Shown here: piece by piece, positions 1 through 8,223 of the stretch | Layout: every line of letters starts with the position of its first letter | Position numbering within the stretch: the first letter of the stretch is position 1 | NCBI RefSeq assembly: GCF_030161375.1 | Contig: NZ_BSSQ01000019.1 | Span: 287,649 to 351,648 of the forward strand | Length of the DNA stretch: 64,000 nt | Source of the DNA: Paenibacillus glycanilyticus | Lineage (GTDB): Bacteria > Bacillota > Bacilli > Paenibacillales > Paenibacillaceae | Direction of reading: 5' to 3' | The notes under the pieces: model-generated | Database searches by the model: none | The model's input: the letters and a program-made list of their open reading frames with translations, nothing else | Told to the model about the DNA's origin: nothing | Made by a program: the position numbers and the translations under genes

Positions 1-1044
1 AGGGTTATACACCTCCGAAGATTGTACGTATACTTTGCCGTTCGCATCCACCGCTACGGTAGGATCAACGCCGTCCTTAACGGTAACGTACAGAGGTTTG
101 TCGGTAGTAAATTTAACGGGTTTGCCGGAATCCCGCGCAACAAACGTACGCTTCTCGTCAGCAGCCATATACATCGTGCTTGTAAAATGGGCAAAGCCAT
201 AGTCCAGAAGCTGGCTCATATCCTTGTACACGCCCGAATCGGTATCGCCTTTCAGAATAACGCCAATCAGCTCCATATCGCCTCTCTCAGCCGCGGATAC
301 CAACGTATATCCCGCCGCTTGGGTAAACCCGTTCTTCACGCCGATCGCGCCTTCATAGCTGCTCAGAAGCTTATTATGATTGATGAGCTTGGACTCCCAT
401 TCTTCTCCGATCCATGGCTTCGACTTTGTCGAAACAACTTCCCGGAACTGTTCGTTCTGCATCGCGTATTGCGCAATCTTCGCCATGTCTTTAGCGGTCG
501 TGTATTGATTCTCGTCGGGCAAGCCGCTCGGATTAACGAAATTGGTATCCCACAGTCCAAGCTTATGGACAAATTCATTCATGCGTACCGCAAATTGCTC
601 CTTCGTGCCGTCTATATGCTCGGCAATAGCGGTCGCCGCATCATTACCCGAGTTGATCAGCATCCCTTCGATCAGGTCCAGCATTGGCTTCTGCTCGCCT
701 TCTGCCAGGTAGATTCTTGTACCATCCTCGCCGCGAGCGTTCTTGGATACCGTTACAATATCCGAAGGATCGGACTGCTCAAGCGCAATAATGCCGGTCA
801 CGATCTTCGTGATGCTGGCTGGATAAAGACGTTCGGTTTCATTGTGTGCCCAGAGCACGGCTCCCGACTTGGCGTCGATCAGTATGGCTGCTCCCGAATG
901 AGTCAGCTCGGGCAATTGCCCGTCAACCTGTTCCACCTGCTGTTCCTCCGCCGTACTGATAGCTTGTTCCGCAAATACGGCAGTCGGTGATAGTAATACA
1001 AGAAGCATAGATAACATAACAATCAGGCCTTGAAGTGGTCTCAT
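1..1044 (-). CDS. D-alanyl-D-alanine carboxypeptidase (penicillin-binding protein, DacA/DacF-like), 3' end cut by window edge
   Basis: Low-molecular-weight PBP that trims the terminal D-Ala from peptidoglycan stem peptides outside the membrane. The 348 visible codons begin with a signal peptide ending around FAEQ (residues 22-27). Peptidase S11 motifs follow: SITK with nucleophile Ser77 and Lys80, SGN at 132-134, and K237-N-G, where most family members have KTG. The visible end lies in the C-terminal PBP5-like beta domain, so only the tail, possibly with an amphipathic anchor, is missing. A GAGGGG ribosome site sits just before the ATG. The start lies 17 nt after the stop of the HAD gene, so the two are probably co-transcribed. 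Assignment to DacA versus DacF is not possible from this alone. Confidence 0.93.
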   Translation of the reverse strand, partial: MRPLQGLIVMLSMLLVLLSPTAVFAEQAISTAEEQQVEQVDGQLPELTHSGAAILIDAKSGAVLWAHNETERLYPASITKIVTGIIALEQSDPSDIVTVSKNARGEDGTRIYLAEGEQKPMLDLIEGMLINSGNDAATAIAEHIDGTKEQFAVRMNEFVHKLGLWDTNFVNPSGLPDENQYTTAKDMAKIAQYAMQNEQFREVVSTKSKPWIGEEWESKLINHNKLLSSYEGAIGVKNGFTQAAGYTLVSAAERGDMELIGVILKGDTDSGVYKDMSQLLDYGFAHFTSTMYMAADEKRTFVARDSGKPVKFTTDKPLYVTVKDGVDPTVAVDANGKVYVQSSEVYNP

Positions 1045-1061
1045 AATTCCCCTCTTTATCC

Positions 1062-1907
1062 TCATGTAGTCAAACCTTGCCGCTCTAATGCTATATACCT
1101 GGCTACTGCATCTTCGTTACTGGTGCCGATGACGCGATCCGCCAATTGTTTAATCTGCTCATGGGCATCCGCTACAGCGATTCGGTTTCCTGCTGCTCGG
1201 AACATGCCAAGGTCGTTCAAGTTGTCTCCAAATACGGTGACCGCTTCGAGCTCCATGCCAACGAGTTGTGCCCATAACCGGACGCCATCCCCTTTATTGG
1301 CCATAGGATGGCTTAGTTCAAGAAAATAATGATCTTTAATATAGACATCTTTTATGAACTGAATATGAACAAGTCCCCCGCATAATTGCTCAAGCCGTTG
1401 CTTCAACGGCTCCAATTCCTCAAATAAACCAATATAAGTGATAATCAAAGAACGATAATTTTCAGTAATGGCAATTTTGTCGTATTCGCGAAACCTAGGA
1501 TCATTTGGTCTACTGTTGTAAAACGCAACCTCGCCGCTTCTCGACAGCTTCTCGTGCAGAACCTTCTCCTGATCCTCTTCATCCAAAGCGAACACGAGTG
1601 GGACTAACCCGTGCGACCGTCCCGCTTCCATGATTAAATGGGATAGATCCGGACTTAGCCAATGGCCACCGATAACCCGCTTCGACGCAGGATCAAAGAT
1701 CATTGCTCCATTATACAATACAATCGGGTACCGCCACGGGATGGCAGAAGTTACCCGATAAGAACTCGCATAACTTCGCGCCGTCGCATAGCTGATAATT
1801 ACGCCCGCTTCCAGCGCTTCCGTCAACTGAAGGACCGTATAATCCGACATCGATTCGTCAGCACGAAGCAAGGTACCGTCAAGATCCGTTAAATAACAAG
1901 AAGGCAA
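1062..1907 (-). CDS. HAD-superfamily phosphatase, Cof/YwpJ type
   Basis: Predicted cytosolic sugar- or nucleotide-phosphate phosphatase of the Cof-like HAD subfamily IIB, 281 aa. Motif I is D8-L-D10-G-T (Asp8 is the nucleophile), Lys205 lies in NKGDGV (motif III), and motif IV is GDNLND at 227-232. The long insert between motifs I and III is the C2 cap typical of Cof proteins. The start is a TTG placed 7 nt after a perfect AGGAGG; no in-frame ATG fits better. It precedes the D,D-carboxypeptidase gene by 17 nt. The substrate cannot be told from the sequence. Confidence 0.9.
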   Translation of the reverse strand: MPSCYLTDLDGTLLRADESMSDYTVLQLTEALEAGVIISYATARSYASSYRVTSAIPWRYPIVLYNGAMIFDPASKRVIGGHWLSPDLSHLIMEAGRSHGLVPLVFALDEEDQEKVLHEKLSRSGEVAFYNSRPNDPRFREYDKIAITENYRSLIITYIGLFEELEPLKQRLEQLCGGLVHIQFIKDVYIKDHYFLELSHPMANKGDGVRLWAQLVGMELEAVTVFGDNLNDLGMFRAAGNRIAVADAHEQIKQLADRVIGTSNEDAVARYIALERQGLTT

Positions 1908-2050
1908 TTCCGTTCCTCCTTCGTTTGATCGAATATGTTTTACATATATGGTAAAATGCTAGATTGTATTCTGTCAAAAATAATATTACAATCCGTCTAT
2001 TATGAATAATTTTTCGTACATTATATTACCGTCTTAAAGGAGAAATAGCA

Positions 2051-2359
2051 ATGAATTCAAAAGAAATGGAACAGATTATCATAGAAAGATATAAACAGGA
2101 TGAAGATACAATGATTCTTGTGTTCGCCCAATGGTGCGTGAATGTTGGATTGGATGCCGTCGCGTTGTATAAGCAGGCTTATCCTGAGCAAGGCACAAAT
2201 GAACGGTTGGTCGAAGCCATGACATTAACGGCACCTAAGGAACAAGCTGGCGATATTGACGATGCAACGTTGCTTCAAGTTCTCTCTTTGTTCGGGAACG
2301 AGGAACTGGCATTTGTCGTGTCCGAGGAAATTGACCGCCGTCCAAGGAAAAATCGTTAA
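2051..2359 (+). CDS. conserved small hypothetical protein
   Basis: Small acidic soluble protein of 102 aa with no family I recognise. It has a clear AAAGGAG ribosome site 7 nt before its ATG and an AT-rich upstream region shared divergently with the HAD gene. It looks helical, with no membrane segment, signal peptide or Cys motif (a single Cys near residue 35), and ends in a basic RRPRKNR tail. The ribosome site and reading frame support a real gene, but function is unknown. Confidence 0.7.
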   Translation: MNSKEMEQIIIERYKQDEDTMILVFAQWCVNVGLDAVALYKQAYPEQGTNERLVEAMTLTAPKEQAGDIDDATLLQVLSLFGNEELAFVVSEEIDRRPRKNR

Positions 2360-2480
2360 TTTTCTACCGGCAAGTCTTCTACTGATTGGATTGGTCGGCC
2401 CCTGCTGTTGATCTCTGACTTGATAGGTTACCATAAGGATATTTATGTTAACCTAGGTGGCAATAACCGAGCATATGCGC

Positions 2481-2486
2481 TATAAT
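2481..2486 (+). promoter_or_regulatory. putative -10 box for the YdjM-family gene
   Basis: A perfect TATAAT. A weak TGGCAA at about 2458-2463 could serve as the -35. If used, transcription would start near 2493. That removes the AGGAAGG that would serve an upstream ATG at 2501 and favours the ATG at 2537. Confidence 0.45.
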
Positions 2487-2536
2487 AGGAAGGCGAACAT
2501 ATGTTTGATGCTTGCAAATCAGTCAGAGGAGGTCCC

Positions 2537-3184
2537 ATGAAAGGCACGACTCATTTAACGATCGGCGTTGCAATCGGGGCGGCTGCCGCAGCCCATTACC
2601 CGTTCTCAATCGCCAATGCGGCAACTTATCTTGCCGTTGCGGCCTTCTCGGCATTAAGCGCCGACCTCGACGGGCCTAGCTTATTGAGCTCGAAAGCGGG
2701 CAAGTTGTCCAAGTGGCTCCACAACCTTCTTCAAGGAAGCGGCTGGCTGCTTACCGCCGTTGCGGTTTATTTGTACATAAGCGATAAGTATTGGAACATA
2801 CCGCTAAGCATTGCCTGTGCTACTCTCCTTCTGCTGGGACTTGTCGTCCAAGGCGGCATGATCAGGAATGCGCTTGTTAGCGCGGTTGGCGTTGCCTTGT
2901 TATATGGAGGCGTCAACTTAAGCATCAGTTGGTTAATCGGTCTAGGCGTATTTATTGCTTGGGCGCCATGGCTCAAGCACAGAGGGCTTACCCATACGGT
3001 ATGGGCGGTTATTGCGTGGGGTGCGATTGCTTGGGGCTTGGAACAGCAACTGCAACTGGAAGGCCTTATGCAGATTGCCGTCATCGGTTATCTCTCTCAT
3101 CTGGTTGCCGATACGTTAACGCCAAGCGGAGTGAAATGGCTGTATCCCATGATCAAGAAATCATTCAAGATTCCGTTTCTATAA
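2537..3184 (+). CDS. YdjM-family (DUF457) membrane-bound metal-dependent hydrolase
   Basis: Integral membrane protein of 215 aa in the YdjM/LexA-regulated DUF457 family, which is predicted to be a metal-dependent hydrolase acting on membrane lipids. The family signature is visible: MKGTTH with His6 at the N-terminus, a DLDGP motif after the first membrane helix, HRGLTH in the middle, and a C-terminal DTLTPSGVKWLYP motif. About six hydrophobic helices separate these. An ATG at 2501 also has a possible ribosome site. The ATG at 2537 is chosen because the family begins at MKGTTH and GGAGG lies 4 nt upstream. The substrate is unknown. Confidence 0.85.
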   Translation: MKGTTHLTIGVAIGAAAAAHYPFSIANAATYLAVAAFSALSADLDGPSLLSSKAGKLSKWLHNLLQGSGWLLTAVAVYLYISDKYWNIPLSIACATLLLLGLVVQGGMIRNALVSAVGVALLYGGVNLSISWLIGLGVFIAWAPWLKHRGLTHTVWAVIAWGAIAWGLEQQLQLEGLMQIAVIGYLSHLVADTLTPSGVKWLYPMIKKSFKIPFL

Positions 3185-3206
3185 GATAAGGGTACTAACA
3201 AACGGC

Positions 3207-3252
3207 AAAAGACGCTTCAGAACCAGGTTTGTACATGGTTGAAGCGTCTTTT
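3207..3252. terminator. bidirectional terminator between convergent genes
   Basis: A 13-bp perfect inverted repeat (3207-3219 with 3240-3252) has T-runs at both ends. It lies between the YdjM-family gene and the convergent HesB-like gene and can serve both. Confidence 0.85.
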
Positions 3253-3270
3253 TGCATACAAGTCATGAAA

Positions 3271-3543
3271 TTAACGAAGAAATACGATATTGTCATTGCG
3301 GCAGTCGATGGTAAGGTCTTTTCCATCCATGTACCACGCATCATTTTCCTCCATATAGAACGTAATGCCGTCCTCTACGGTTGTTACCGCAGGATAACGG
3401 GCGGTATCCTTCATAATCCCGAAGGCGAAGGCGTCTTCTCCGCCGCCGCTGTAACGTACGAAGATGCGCACGCTGTCGTGTGTTCGAAATCCCCAATCTT
3501 GCTTGAATAGTGCCGTTGCGGCAGGAGTAACGCTCATTTTCAT
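3271..3543 (-). CDS. HesB/YneR-like protein of the iron-sulfur scaffold fold
   Basis: Cytosolic protein of 90 aa resembling the Bacillus YneR/HesB family, which has the IscA-like beta fold. The VTPAATALFK start, the central FVRYSGGG and the late DLTIDCRND stretch match that family. The three Cys of true A-type carriers are absent and only Cys82 remains, so an Fe-S carrier role should not be assumed. AGGAGGTGAG lies before the ATG. The following terminator is shared with the convergent gene. Confidence 0.78.
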   Translation of the reverse strand: MKMSVTPAATALFKQDWGFRTHDSVRIFVRYSGGGEDAFAFGIMKDTARYPAVTTVEDGITFYMEENDAWYMDGKDLTIDCRNDNIVFLR

Positions 3544-3574
3544 CGGTCTCTCACCTCCTCTTCAAAGCTTTCTC

Positions 3575-4351
3575 TTATAACTCATGGATCGTCACTTCGC
3601 TTCGGATCAGGAATCTGGCGTTTGTTCCGGTCTGACTAATCCCTTTCGAAATATAGATCATCCCGTTCTCCATCTGATGCATGCCTTTATAAATACCTGC
3701 CGCCGGCAACGCGCCTTTCCGCAAATATTTGAACAGAAACGGAAGATGGAATTGCATCCCGTGGAAATGACCCGCCATGAGATACGTGAATGGATGTTTG
3801 ATATGTAGCACTACGTTCGGATCATGCGTCAGCACGATCGCAGGTTTAGCCGGATCAGCCTTCTCGAATGCTTTGTCCGGATCGCTCTTCTTGCTGGTCC
3901 AGTCGTCTATGCCGATCAACTCGTATTGCCCCGCGTGGTACACTTCGTTATGCAGCAGGCGGACGCCAGCCTTCTCTAGCATACGTGTCAACTTCTGCAA
4001 GTCAGCCGGAGCCAGATGATGATCGTGATTCCCGTACACCGCAAACATAGGCACGCCCGCAGACGCTAGTTCCTTGATATAACGATCTACCTTGTTCAAA
4101 TATGGGGCAAGCTCCGTGAAGTCGCCGGTTATGCATACAAACGCGGGACGTTCGGACCGGATCAACCGCTTCAGACGGCTTGCCGGAATCCGGATATGTT
4201 CGATATGGATATCGCTGATCTGCAGTACTTTAATACCCGCTCCCGTCTTGTATTGAATACGCTCTATCTTCAGCCATTGCGTTGGAAGAATAAACAGGCT
4301 GTAGATCAGAGCCGCGAGGGCAATTAGCCCGATAAGGATATATACGATGAT
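3575..4351 (-). CDS. membrane-anchored metallophosphoesterase, apparent ATC start
   Basis: Calcineurin-like phosphoesterase of the YkuE/YaeI type, about 258 aa. After an N-terminal membrane anchor (about residues 2-22) come the metal ligands: D47-I-H49, GDF, GNHDH, a THD and GHFHG. The first ATG/GTG/TTG in frame is a TTG at 4165, which would remove the anchor plus D47 and H49. The frame is open upstream to an ATC-ATC pair at 4346-4351. GGGAGG lies 5 nt before the first ATC, exactly where a start belongs. I therefore annotate from 4351. It follows the YfcE-like phosphoesterase gene by 31 nt. An alternative ATG at 4384-4386, overlapping the upstream stop, is in another frame and stops after 20 codons. 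Confidence 0.75.
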   Translation of the reverse strand: MIVYILIGLIALAALIYSLFILPTQWLKIERIQYKTGAGIKVLQISDIHIEHIRIPASRLKRLIRSERPAFVCITGDFTELAPYLNKVDRYIKELASAGVPMFAVYGNHDHHLAPADLQKLTRMLEKAGVRLLHNEVYHAGQYELIGIDDWTSKKSDPDKAFEKADPAKPAIVLTHDPNVVLHIKHPFTYLMAGHFHGMQFHLPFLFKYLRKGALPAAGIYKGMHQMENGMIYISKGISQTGTNARFLIRSEVTIHEL

Positions 4352-4382
4352 GCCTTCCTCCCTTGTTGCGTTACTTGTAGCG

Positions 4383-4889
4383 TCATATCTTATTATCGTA
4401 AAAAATATGCCGTGCTTTTAACTCCCCATCCGATATATGCATAACGCCAAACGAATATTGGGGCTGTTTCCGCTTGGCCGTTGGCGAGCCGGGATTAAAC
4501 AGCAGCACGCCGTTATGCTCCTTCATATAAGGAACGTGGGAATGGCCAAATACGATCACGTCAACCTGATTAGGCGTAAAAGCCAGTGCCGCGTTCTGCT
4601 CGGCTTTCTTGCCGGAATACGGAAGATGGCCATGCACAAGGCCGATCCGTTTACCGCCTGCGCTTACGATTTTTTTGTATCCCAGCTTCTTGACGATGAT
4701 CTCGCCGTCATTGTTGCCGGCTACCCCTTTGACCGGCGCGAACTTTGACAACTCGCTATACACGGATGAACTGGTCCAATCTCCGGCGTGAATAATCAGA
4801 TCGGCGTTTGCGAGCTCCGCTAAAAGCCTTGGCGGGAGGGCTTTGGCCATACGCGGCATATGGGTATCCGAGACGACAATTATTTTCAT
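4383..4889 (-). CDS. YfcE/MJ0936-type metallophosphoesterase
   Basis: Small cytosolic phosphodiesterase of the YfcE family, 168 aa. Dinuclear metal ligands are visible: D8-T-H10, GDW with Asp37, GNND in the middle, HGH, and GHSH near the C-terminus, followed by the NPGS motif typical of this family. AAAGGAG lies 10 nt before the ATG. It is followed closely by the membrane-anchored phosphoesterase gene, so two enzymes of the superfamily sit in one transcription unit. The physiological substrate is not known for most family members. Confidence 0.9.
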   Translation of the reverse strand: MKIIVVSDTHMPRMAKALPPRLLAELANADLIIHAGDWTSSSVYSELSKFAPVKGVAGNNDGEIIVKKLGYKKIVSAGGKRIGLVHGHLPYSGKKAEQNAALAFTPNQVDVIVFGHSHVPYMKEHNGVLLFNPGSPTAKRKQPQYSFGVMHISDGELKARHIFYDNKI

Positions 4890-4998
4890 TAGCGCTGTGC
4901 TCCTTTGTTATCCGATTTCGATCACGTTAGGAATAATGCTGCACATGCTGAAGCGATTATTTTTTCCACTACGAGCACCACCATATGTACATACCGCC

Positions 4999-5007
4999 AT
5001 TATAGCA
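4999..5007 (-). promoter_or_regulatory. possible extended -10 promoter for the phosphoesterase pair
   Basis: On the minus strand this reads TGCTATAAT, an extended -10 element, about 110 nt before the YfcE-like start. No good -35 is visible, so support is moderate. Confidence 0.4.
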
Positions 5008-5017
5008 GAAAAAGAAG

Positions 5018-5040
5018 AAGCTCCTCTATAGAAGGAGCTT
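5018..5040 (-). terminator. terminator after the ThuA-like gene
   Basis: An 8-bp inverted repeat (5018-5025 with 5033-5040) is followed on the minus strand by a T-rich run (5006-5017). It lies 18 nt past the ThuA-like stop. Confidence 0.7.
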
Positions 5041-5058
5041 AAGCGGCGAATCGCGGTT

Positions 5059-5730
5059 TTATGCTCGCGCGCACCATCTTACAATAGATTCTACCAGCTG
5101 TTTCATCTCGGACAGAATGAGCGTATGGAGGTTATGGCCCGGCGTCAGGCAGCATACACGTCCTTTGCCGTAGCCATGCGACCAGCCGCCAATGGATTCT
5201 CCGTCCTCCGAATACGTACGCATGAACACATTGGTGTTTGCCTCATCGCAATAAACGAAATAATGTTCTTCTAACGAATCAAACTCCCAAGCCGGGTTAA
5301 TGGCAAGATGCTCGCTAGAATCCGCTGACCCGCTAGCTACGGGTTCGAACCTTACCCGCTTCTGCTCAGGATGATACTTGAAATACCCTTTCGTCATCGA
5401 GACATAAGCCCCATCCTCCGGATAAGAAGCAAGGCCCGAATGCCAGGAAAACCAACCGCCGCCATCATACACGTATTGAAGCATCGCTTGTTCCGTTTCC
5501 GGATCCAGCCAGTGTGCCGGGTTCTCGTCGGCCGGATTGATTTTGTCGTCTTTAAACAGAATGACCGCATCGGGCTTATCCAGCAGCGCTTGCGCAAGCC
5601 GGTCTACCGTTACATAAGTCAAACTTACGTTGCCGCTAGCGAGCCACGAAGACAGACTCTCTTCTAACCCTTCTTCAATCACGGCATGCGGATGATAATA
5701 ATCACCGATTACGGCTAATAGTCTATGCAT
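5059..5730 (-). CDS. ThuA-like domain protein
   Basis: Soluble 223-aa protein of the ThuA/glutamine-amidotransferase-like fold, the family named after trehalose utilisation protein ThuA. Seen: an MHRLLAVIGDYYHP start, a central VYDGGGWFSWHSGLASY stretch (the usual GG-FxGxHS region), and a late GRVCCLTPGHN corresponding to the family GRVFYTxxGH motif. AGGGAGGT precedes the ATG. It lies 99 nt after adenosine deaminase and no convincing terminator separates them, so read-through from the purine operon is possible. No sugar-utilisation genes are adjacent, so the role is open. Confidence 0.8.
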   Translation of the reverse strand: MHRLLAVIGDYYHPHAVIEEGLEESLSSWLASGNVSLTYVTVDRLAQALLDKPDAVILFKDDKINPADENPAHWLDPETEQAMLQYVYDGGGWFSWHSGLASYPEDGAYVSMTKGYFKYHPEQKRVRFEPVASGSADSSEHLAINPAWEFDSLEEHYFVYCDEANTNVFMRTYSEDGESIGGWSHGYGKGRVCCLTPGHNLHTLILSEMKQLVESIVRWCARA

Positions 5731-5829
5731 GGGTCATGACCTCCCTGTTGTGTGATTCGTATCCATTCAACTCTACATGGGAGGTTCGCCGTTCTTTATT
5801 TGATCCCTGCCGTTTGCTTTAAAAAAGAT

Positions 5830-6870
5830 TTACAATCCAAGCTTTTGCAACGCTTGTTGAACCGCTTCCCGGAGTTCTGATTTCTCCTCTTCCGATAAAA
5901 AGGCCGCTTCCGCGCTGTTCCTTGTCAGCTGAGCAAGCTCCTCGAGCGTAAATCCGCAATGCTCGGCAAGCATCTCAAACTCGAGATTCATCGTTGTGCC
6001 CGACACCGTCATATTATCCGTGTTGACGGTGACGAGAATCCCTTCCTCCATAAATCGGCGAATCGGATACGTATCCCAACCGCTTACCGCTTTCGTCTGG
6101 ATGTTGCTGACCGGACACATCTCTAGCGGCGTTCGCGTGGATTTCACTAACTCCATAACCGAAGGATCTTCCGTGATCCGAACACCATGACCGATTCTAG
6201 CCGCGCCAAGCTCAGTAATGGCTTCTCTGACATTATTCGAACCGCCTGCTTCACCCGCATGAATCGTAATGGGCAAGTTGTACTTACTAGCCCGTTCGAA
6301 CACTTCGCGATGCAGTCCTGGCGGAAATCCCGCTTCGTCGCCTGCCAGATCAACGGCTGCTACGCCTTTGCCGTAATAATCGCGCGCTGCGTCGATAACC
6401 TCGAGATTATTCTCTATCGAATCGTGGCGCATGCAGATGACGATAACTCTCGCCTTGACATCGAACATTTGTTCTCCACGCCGTAATCCGGCAATCGTAT
6501 GCTTAATCGCATCGCTAGCAGACAAGCCCTCGAGCGTATGGAGTATAGGCGCAAACCTTACTTCCACGTATAGACAATTCGAAGCGGCAGCTTGCTCCAC
6601 GATTTCTTCCGCTATGCGTTCGAGCGATTCCGCTGTCTGCATAAACGGCAGCACAAAGTTAAACTTGCTCAAATATTCGACCAAGCTGGTGCAGCTCTCA
6701 TCGATTTGCATCCACGGGGTAAGATCATCATTTTCGGAAGCAACAGGCAATGCTTTGCCTTGCGATTTAGCTAGATCACGTATCGTATCCGGCTTCACGC
6801 TGCCGTCCAAATGCACGTGAAGGTCAATCTTTGGCAGCAGCTTTATTTGTTCGTATTGTGCTTGATTCAA
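5830..6870 (-). CDS. add: adenosine deaminase
   Basis: Zn-dependent enzyme converting adenosine (or a related purine) to inosine plus ammonia, 346 aa, a usual family length. Metal and active-site motifs: H18-V-H20-LDGS, HAGEAGG with the next Zn His, IGHG, EMCPVSN and NTDNMTVSGT. The frame is open about 33 codons further upstream. The TTG at 6870 is chosen because GGAAGGAAGG lies 8 nt before it and the protein then begins MNQAQYEQIKLLPKIDLHVH, as in other ADAs. It is the last gene of the purine run. Together with the nucleoside importer it would feed inosine into the pathway and release the first ammonia. Confidence 0.93.
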   Translation of the reverse strand: MNQAQYEQIKLLPKIDLHVHLDGSVKPDTIRDLAKSQGKALPVASENDDLTPWMQIDESCTSLVEYLSKFNFVLPFMQTAESLERIAEEIVEQAAASNCLYVEVRFAPILHTLEGLSASDAIKHTIAGLRRGEQMFDVKARVIVICMRHDSIENNLEVIDAARDYYGKGVAAVDLAGDEAGFPPGLHREVFERASKYNLPITIHAGEAGGSNNVREAITELGAARIGHGVRITEDPSVMELVKSTRTPLEMCPVSNIQTKAVSGWDTYPIRRFMEEGILVTVNTDNMTVSGTTMNLEFEMLAEHCGFTLEELAQLTRNSAEAAFLSEEEKSELREAVQQALQKLGL

Positions 6871-6981
6871 TATGTACACCTTCCTTCCAGGAGGATTAAC
6901 GGATGATGGATAGCTAAAACGGCATCTCCCTTCCGGCAAGTAGCCTGAAAGGTGGATACCGTTTCTCATTTCGTCATTTTA

Positions 6982-8223
6982 CTATGTTTGATCATAAACA
7001 TCCAGTGCGGCCTGCAGTCCCGCTCCGGTGTGAAGCTTCGCTCCGTGACGGATAAGCACGGCTTCCAGCGCGCCAAGCAGCTGAAGCACGTTTGGCTGAC
7101 GGCAGCTATAGCCCATTGTGCCGATCCGCCATATTTTCCCCTTCAGACTGCCAAATGAACTCGCGATCTCGATTCCGAAGGTATGAAGCAACATGCTTCG
7201 AACGGATTCTCCGTCAATGCCTTCAGGAATCGTAATGCACGTAACAACCGGCAGCTTGCAGTTCGGGTCGCCGTATAAGGTAAGGCCCATCGCTTCAAGC
7301 CCTGCCACCAAGGCCGATTCGTGAAGGCGATGACGGGCGAAACGTTCGTCAAGCCCTTCTTCGAGCACTAGACGAAGACCTTCTCGCAAAGCATATAACA
7401 TGGAAGTCATCTCGGTATGGTGGTTCAGTCTGGCCGGGCTCCAATAGTCCTGCAGTTGAGCGAGATCGAAGTAATTGCTCTGAATAACGGGCCGTTTGAT
7501 AGCCAGGTTGGGAAGCTCGCTATCCGTTGCCGTCCGGAGCCCTCGTTCAATGGTTTTGCGGGCATTTATCTTAGCCGCCGCAAGTTCATTGTACGTAATC
7601 GGAGCCATGCCCGAAGGAACGGACAAACATTTTTGCGTTCCGCCTATAACGGCGTCTATACACCATTCATCCGTATTCACGGGCACTCCGCCTATCGTAG
7701 CAACGGCATCTACAACAAATAGGATGCCTAATTCGCGGCATGCCTTTCCGATTTCGGAGAGCGGCTGCATGCGGCCGGTAGATGTCTCCCCATGTACCAT
7801 CAGCACAAGAGCTGGTTTCTCGCGGTGAATGGCGCTGATTACTTCCTCCGGATCGAAGACGGTGCCCCATTCCTTCTCAATAAAAGCAACCTCGGCGCAA
7901 ACTCGCTCAGCAATCTCATAGAGCAGATTGCCAAACCGGCCATAGATGGGGATCAACACTTTGTCTCCCGGCTCGATCAGGCTAGTCAGCACCGCTTCGA
8001 TACCGGAACGGGAAGTGCCGTCAACCGGGAACGCCCAATGATTCGTCGTACGGAACAAGGCGCGAAGCATCTCCATCGTGTCGTTCATATAAGCGGTGAA
8101 TTGTGGATCGAATTGGCCCAATATCGGATAGGAAAGCGCACGCAGCACTCTCGGATCCACTTCAACAGGACCCGGCGTCATTATCGTTCTTTGGGATGGC
8201 GCTAGTTCGGCATATCGTTTCAT
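6982..8223 (-). CDS. pucG: (S)-ureidoglycine--glyoxylate aminotransferase
   Basis: Class-V PLP aminotransferase, 413 aa, closely resembling Bacillus PucG. PucG transfers the amino group of (S)-ureidoglycine to glyoxylate, giving glycine and oxalurate. Seen: TPGPVEVDPRVL at the N-terminus, GTSRSGIEA binding the cofactor phosphate, the VVDAVATIGG aspartate region, and GGTQK with the Schiff-base Lys198. The related alanine--glyoxylate transaminases share the fold, and the purine context decides the call. Its ATG overlaps the stop of the allantoate amidohydrolase by ATGA, and GAGGGG lies 8 nt upstream. Confidence 0.93.
   Translation of the reverse strand: MKRYAELAPSQRTIMTPGPVEVDPRVLRALSYPILGQFDPQFTAYMNDTMEMLRALFRTTNHWAFPVDGTSRSGIEAVLTSLIEPGDKVLIPIYGRFGNLLYEIAERVCAEVAFIEKEWGTVFDPEEVISAIHREKPALVLMVHGETSTGRMQPLSEIGKACRELGILFVVDAVATIGGVPVNTDEWCIDAVIGGTQKCLSVPSGMAPITYNELAAAKINARKTIERGLRTATDSELPNLAIKRPVIQSNYFDLAQLQDYWSPARLNHHTEMTSMLYALREGLRLVLEEGLDERFARHRLHESALVAGLEAMGLTLYGDPNCKLPVVTCITIPEGIDGESVRSMLLHTFGIEIASSFGSLKGKIWRIGTMGYSCRQPNVLQLLGALEAVLIRHGAKLHTGAGLQAALDVYDQT

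Noticed and set aside
22..990. 322-codon open frame on the plus strand
   Set aside because: It is antisense to the D,D-carboxypeptidase, which has all PBP motifs and a good SD; the plus frame has neither.
2501..2536. Upstream ATG for the YdjM-family gene
   Set aside because: A likely transcription start near 2493 would remove its ribosome site, and the family begins at MKGTTH (2537).
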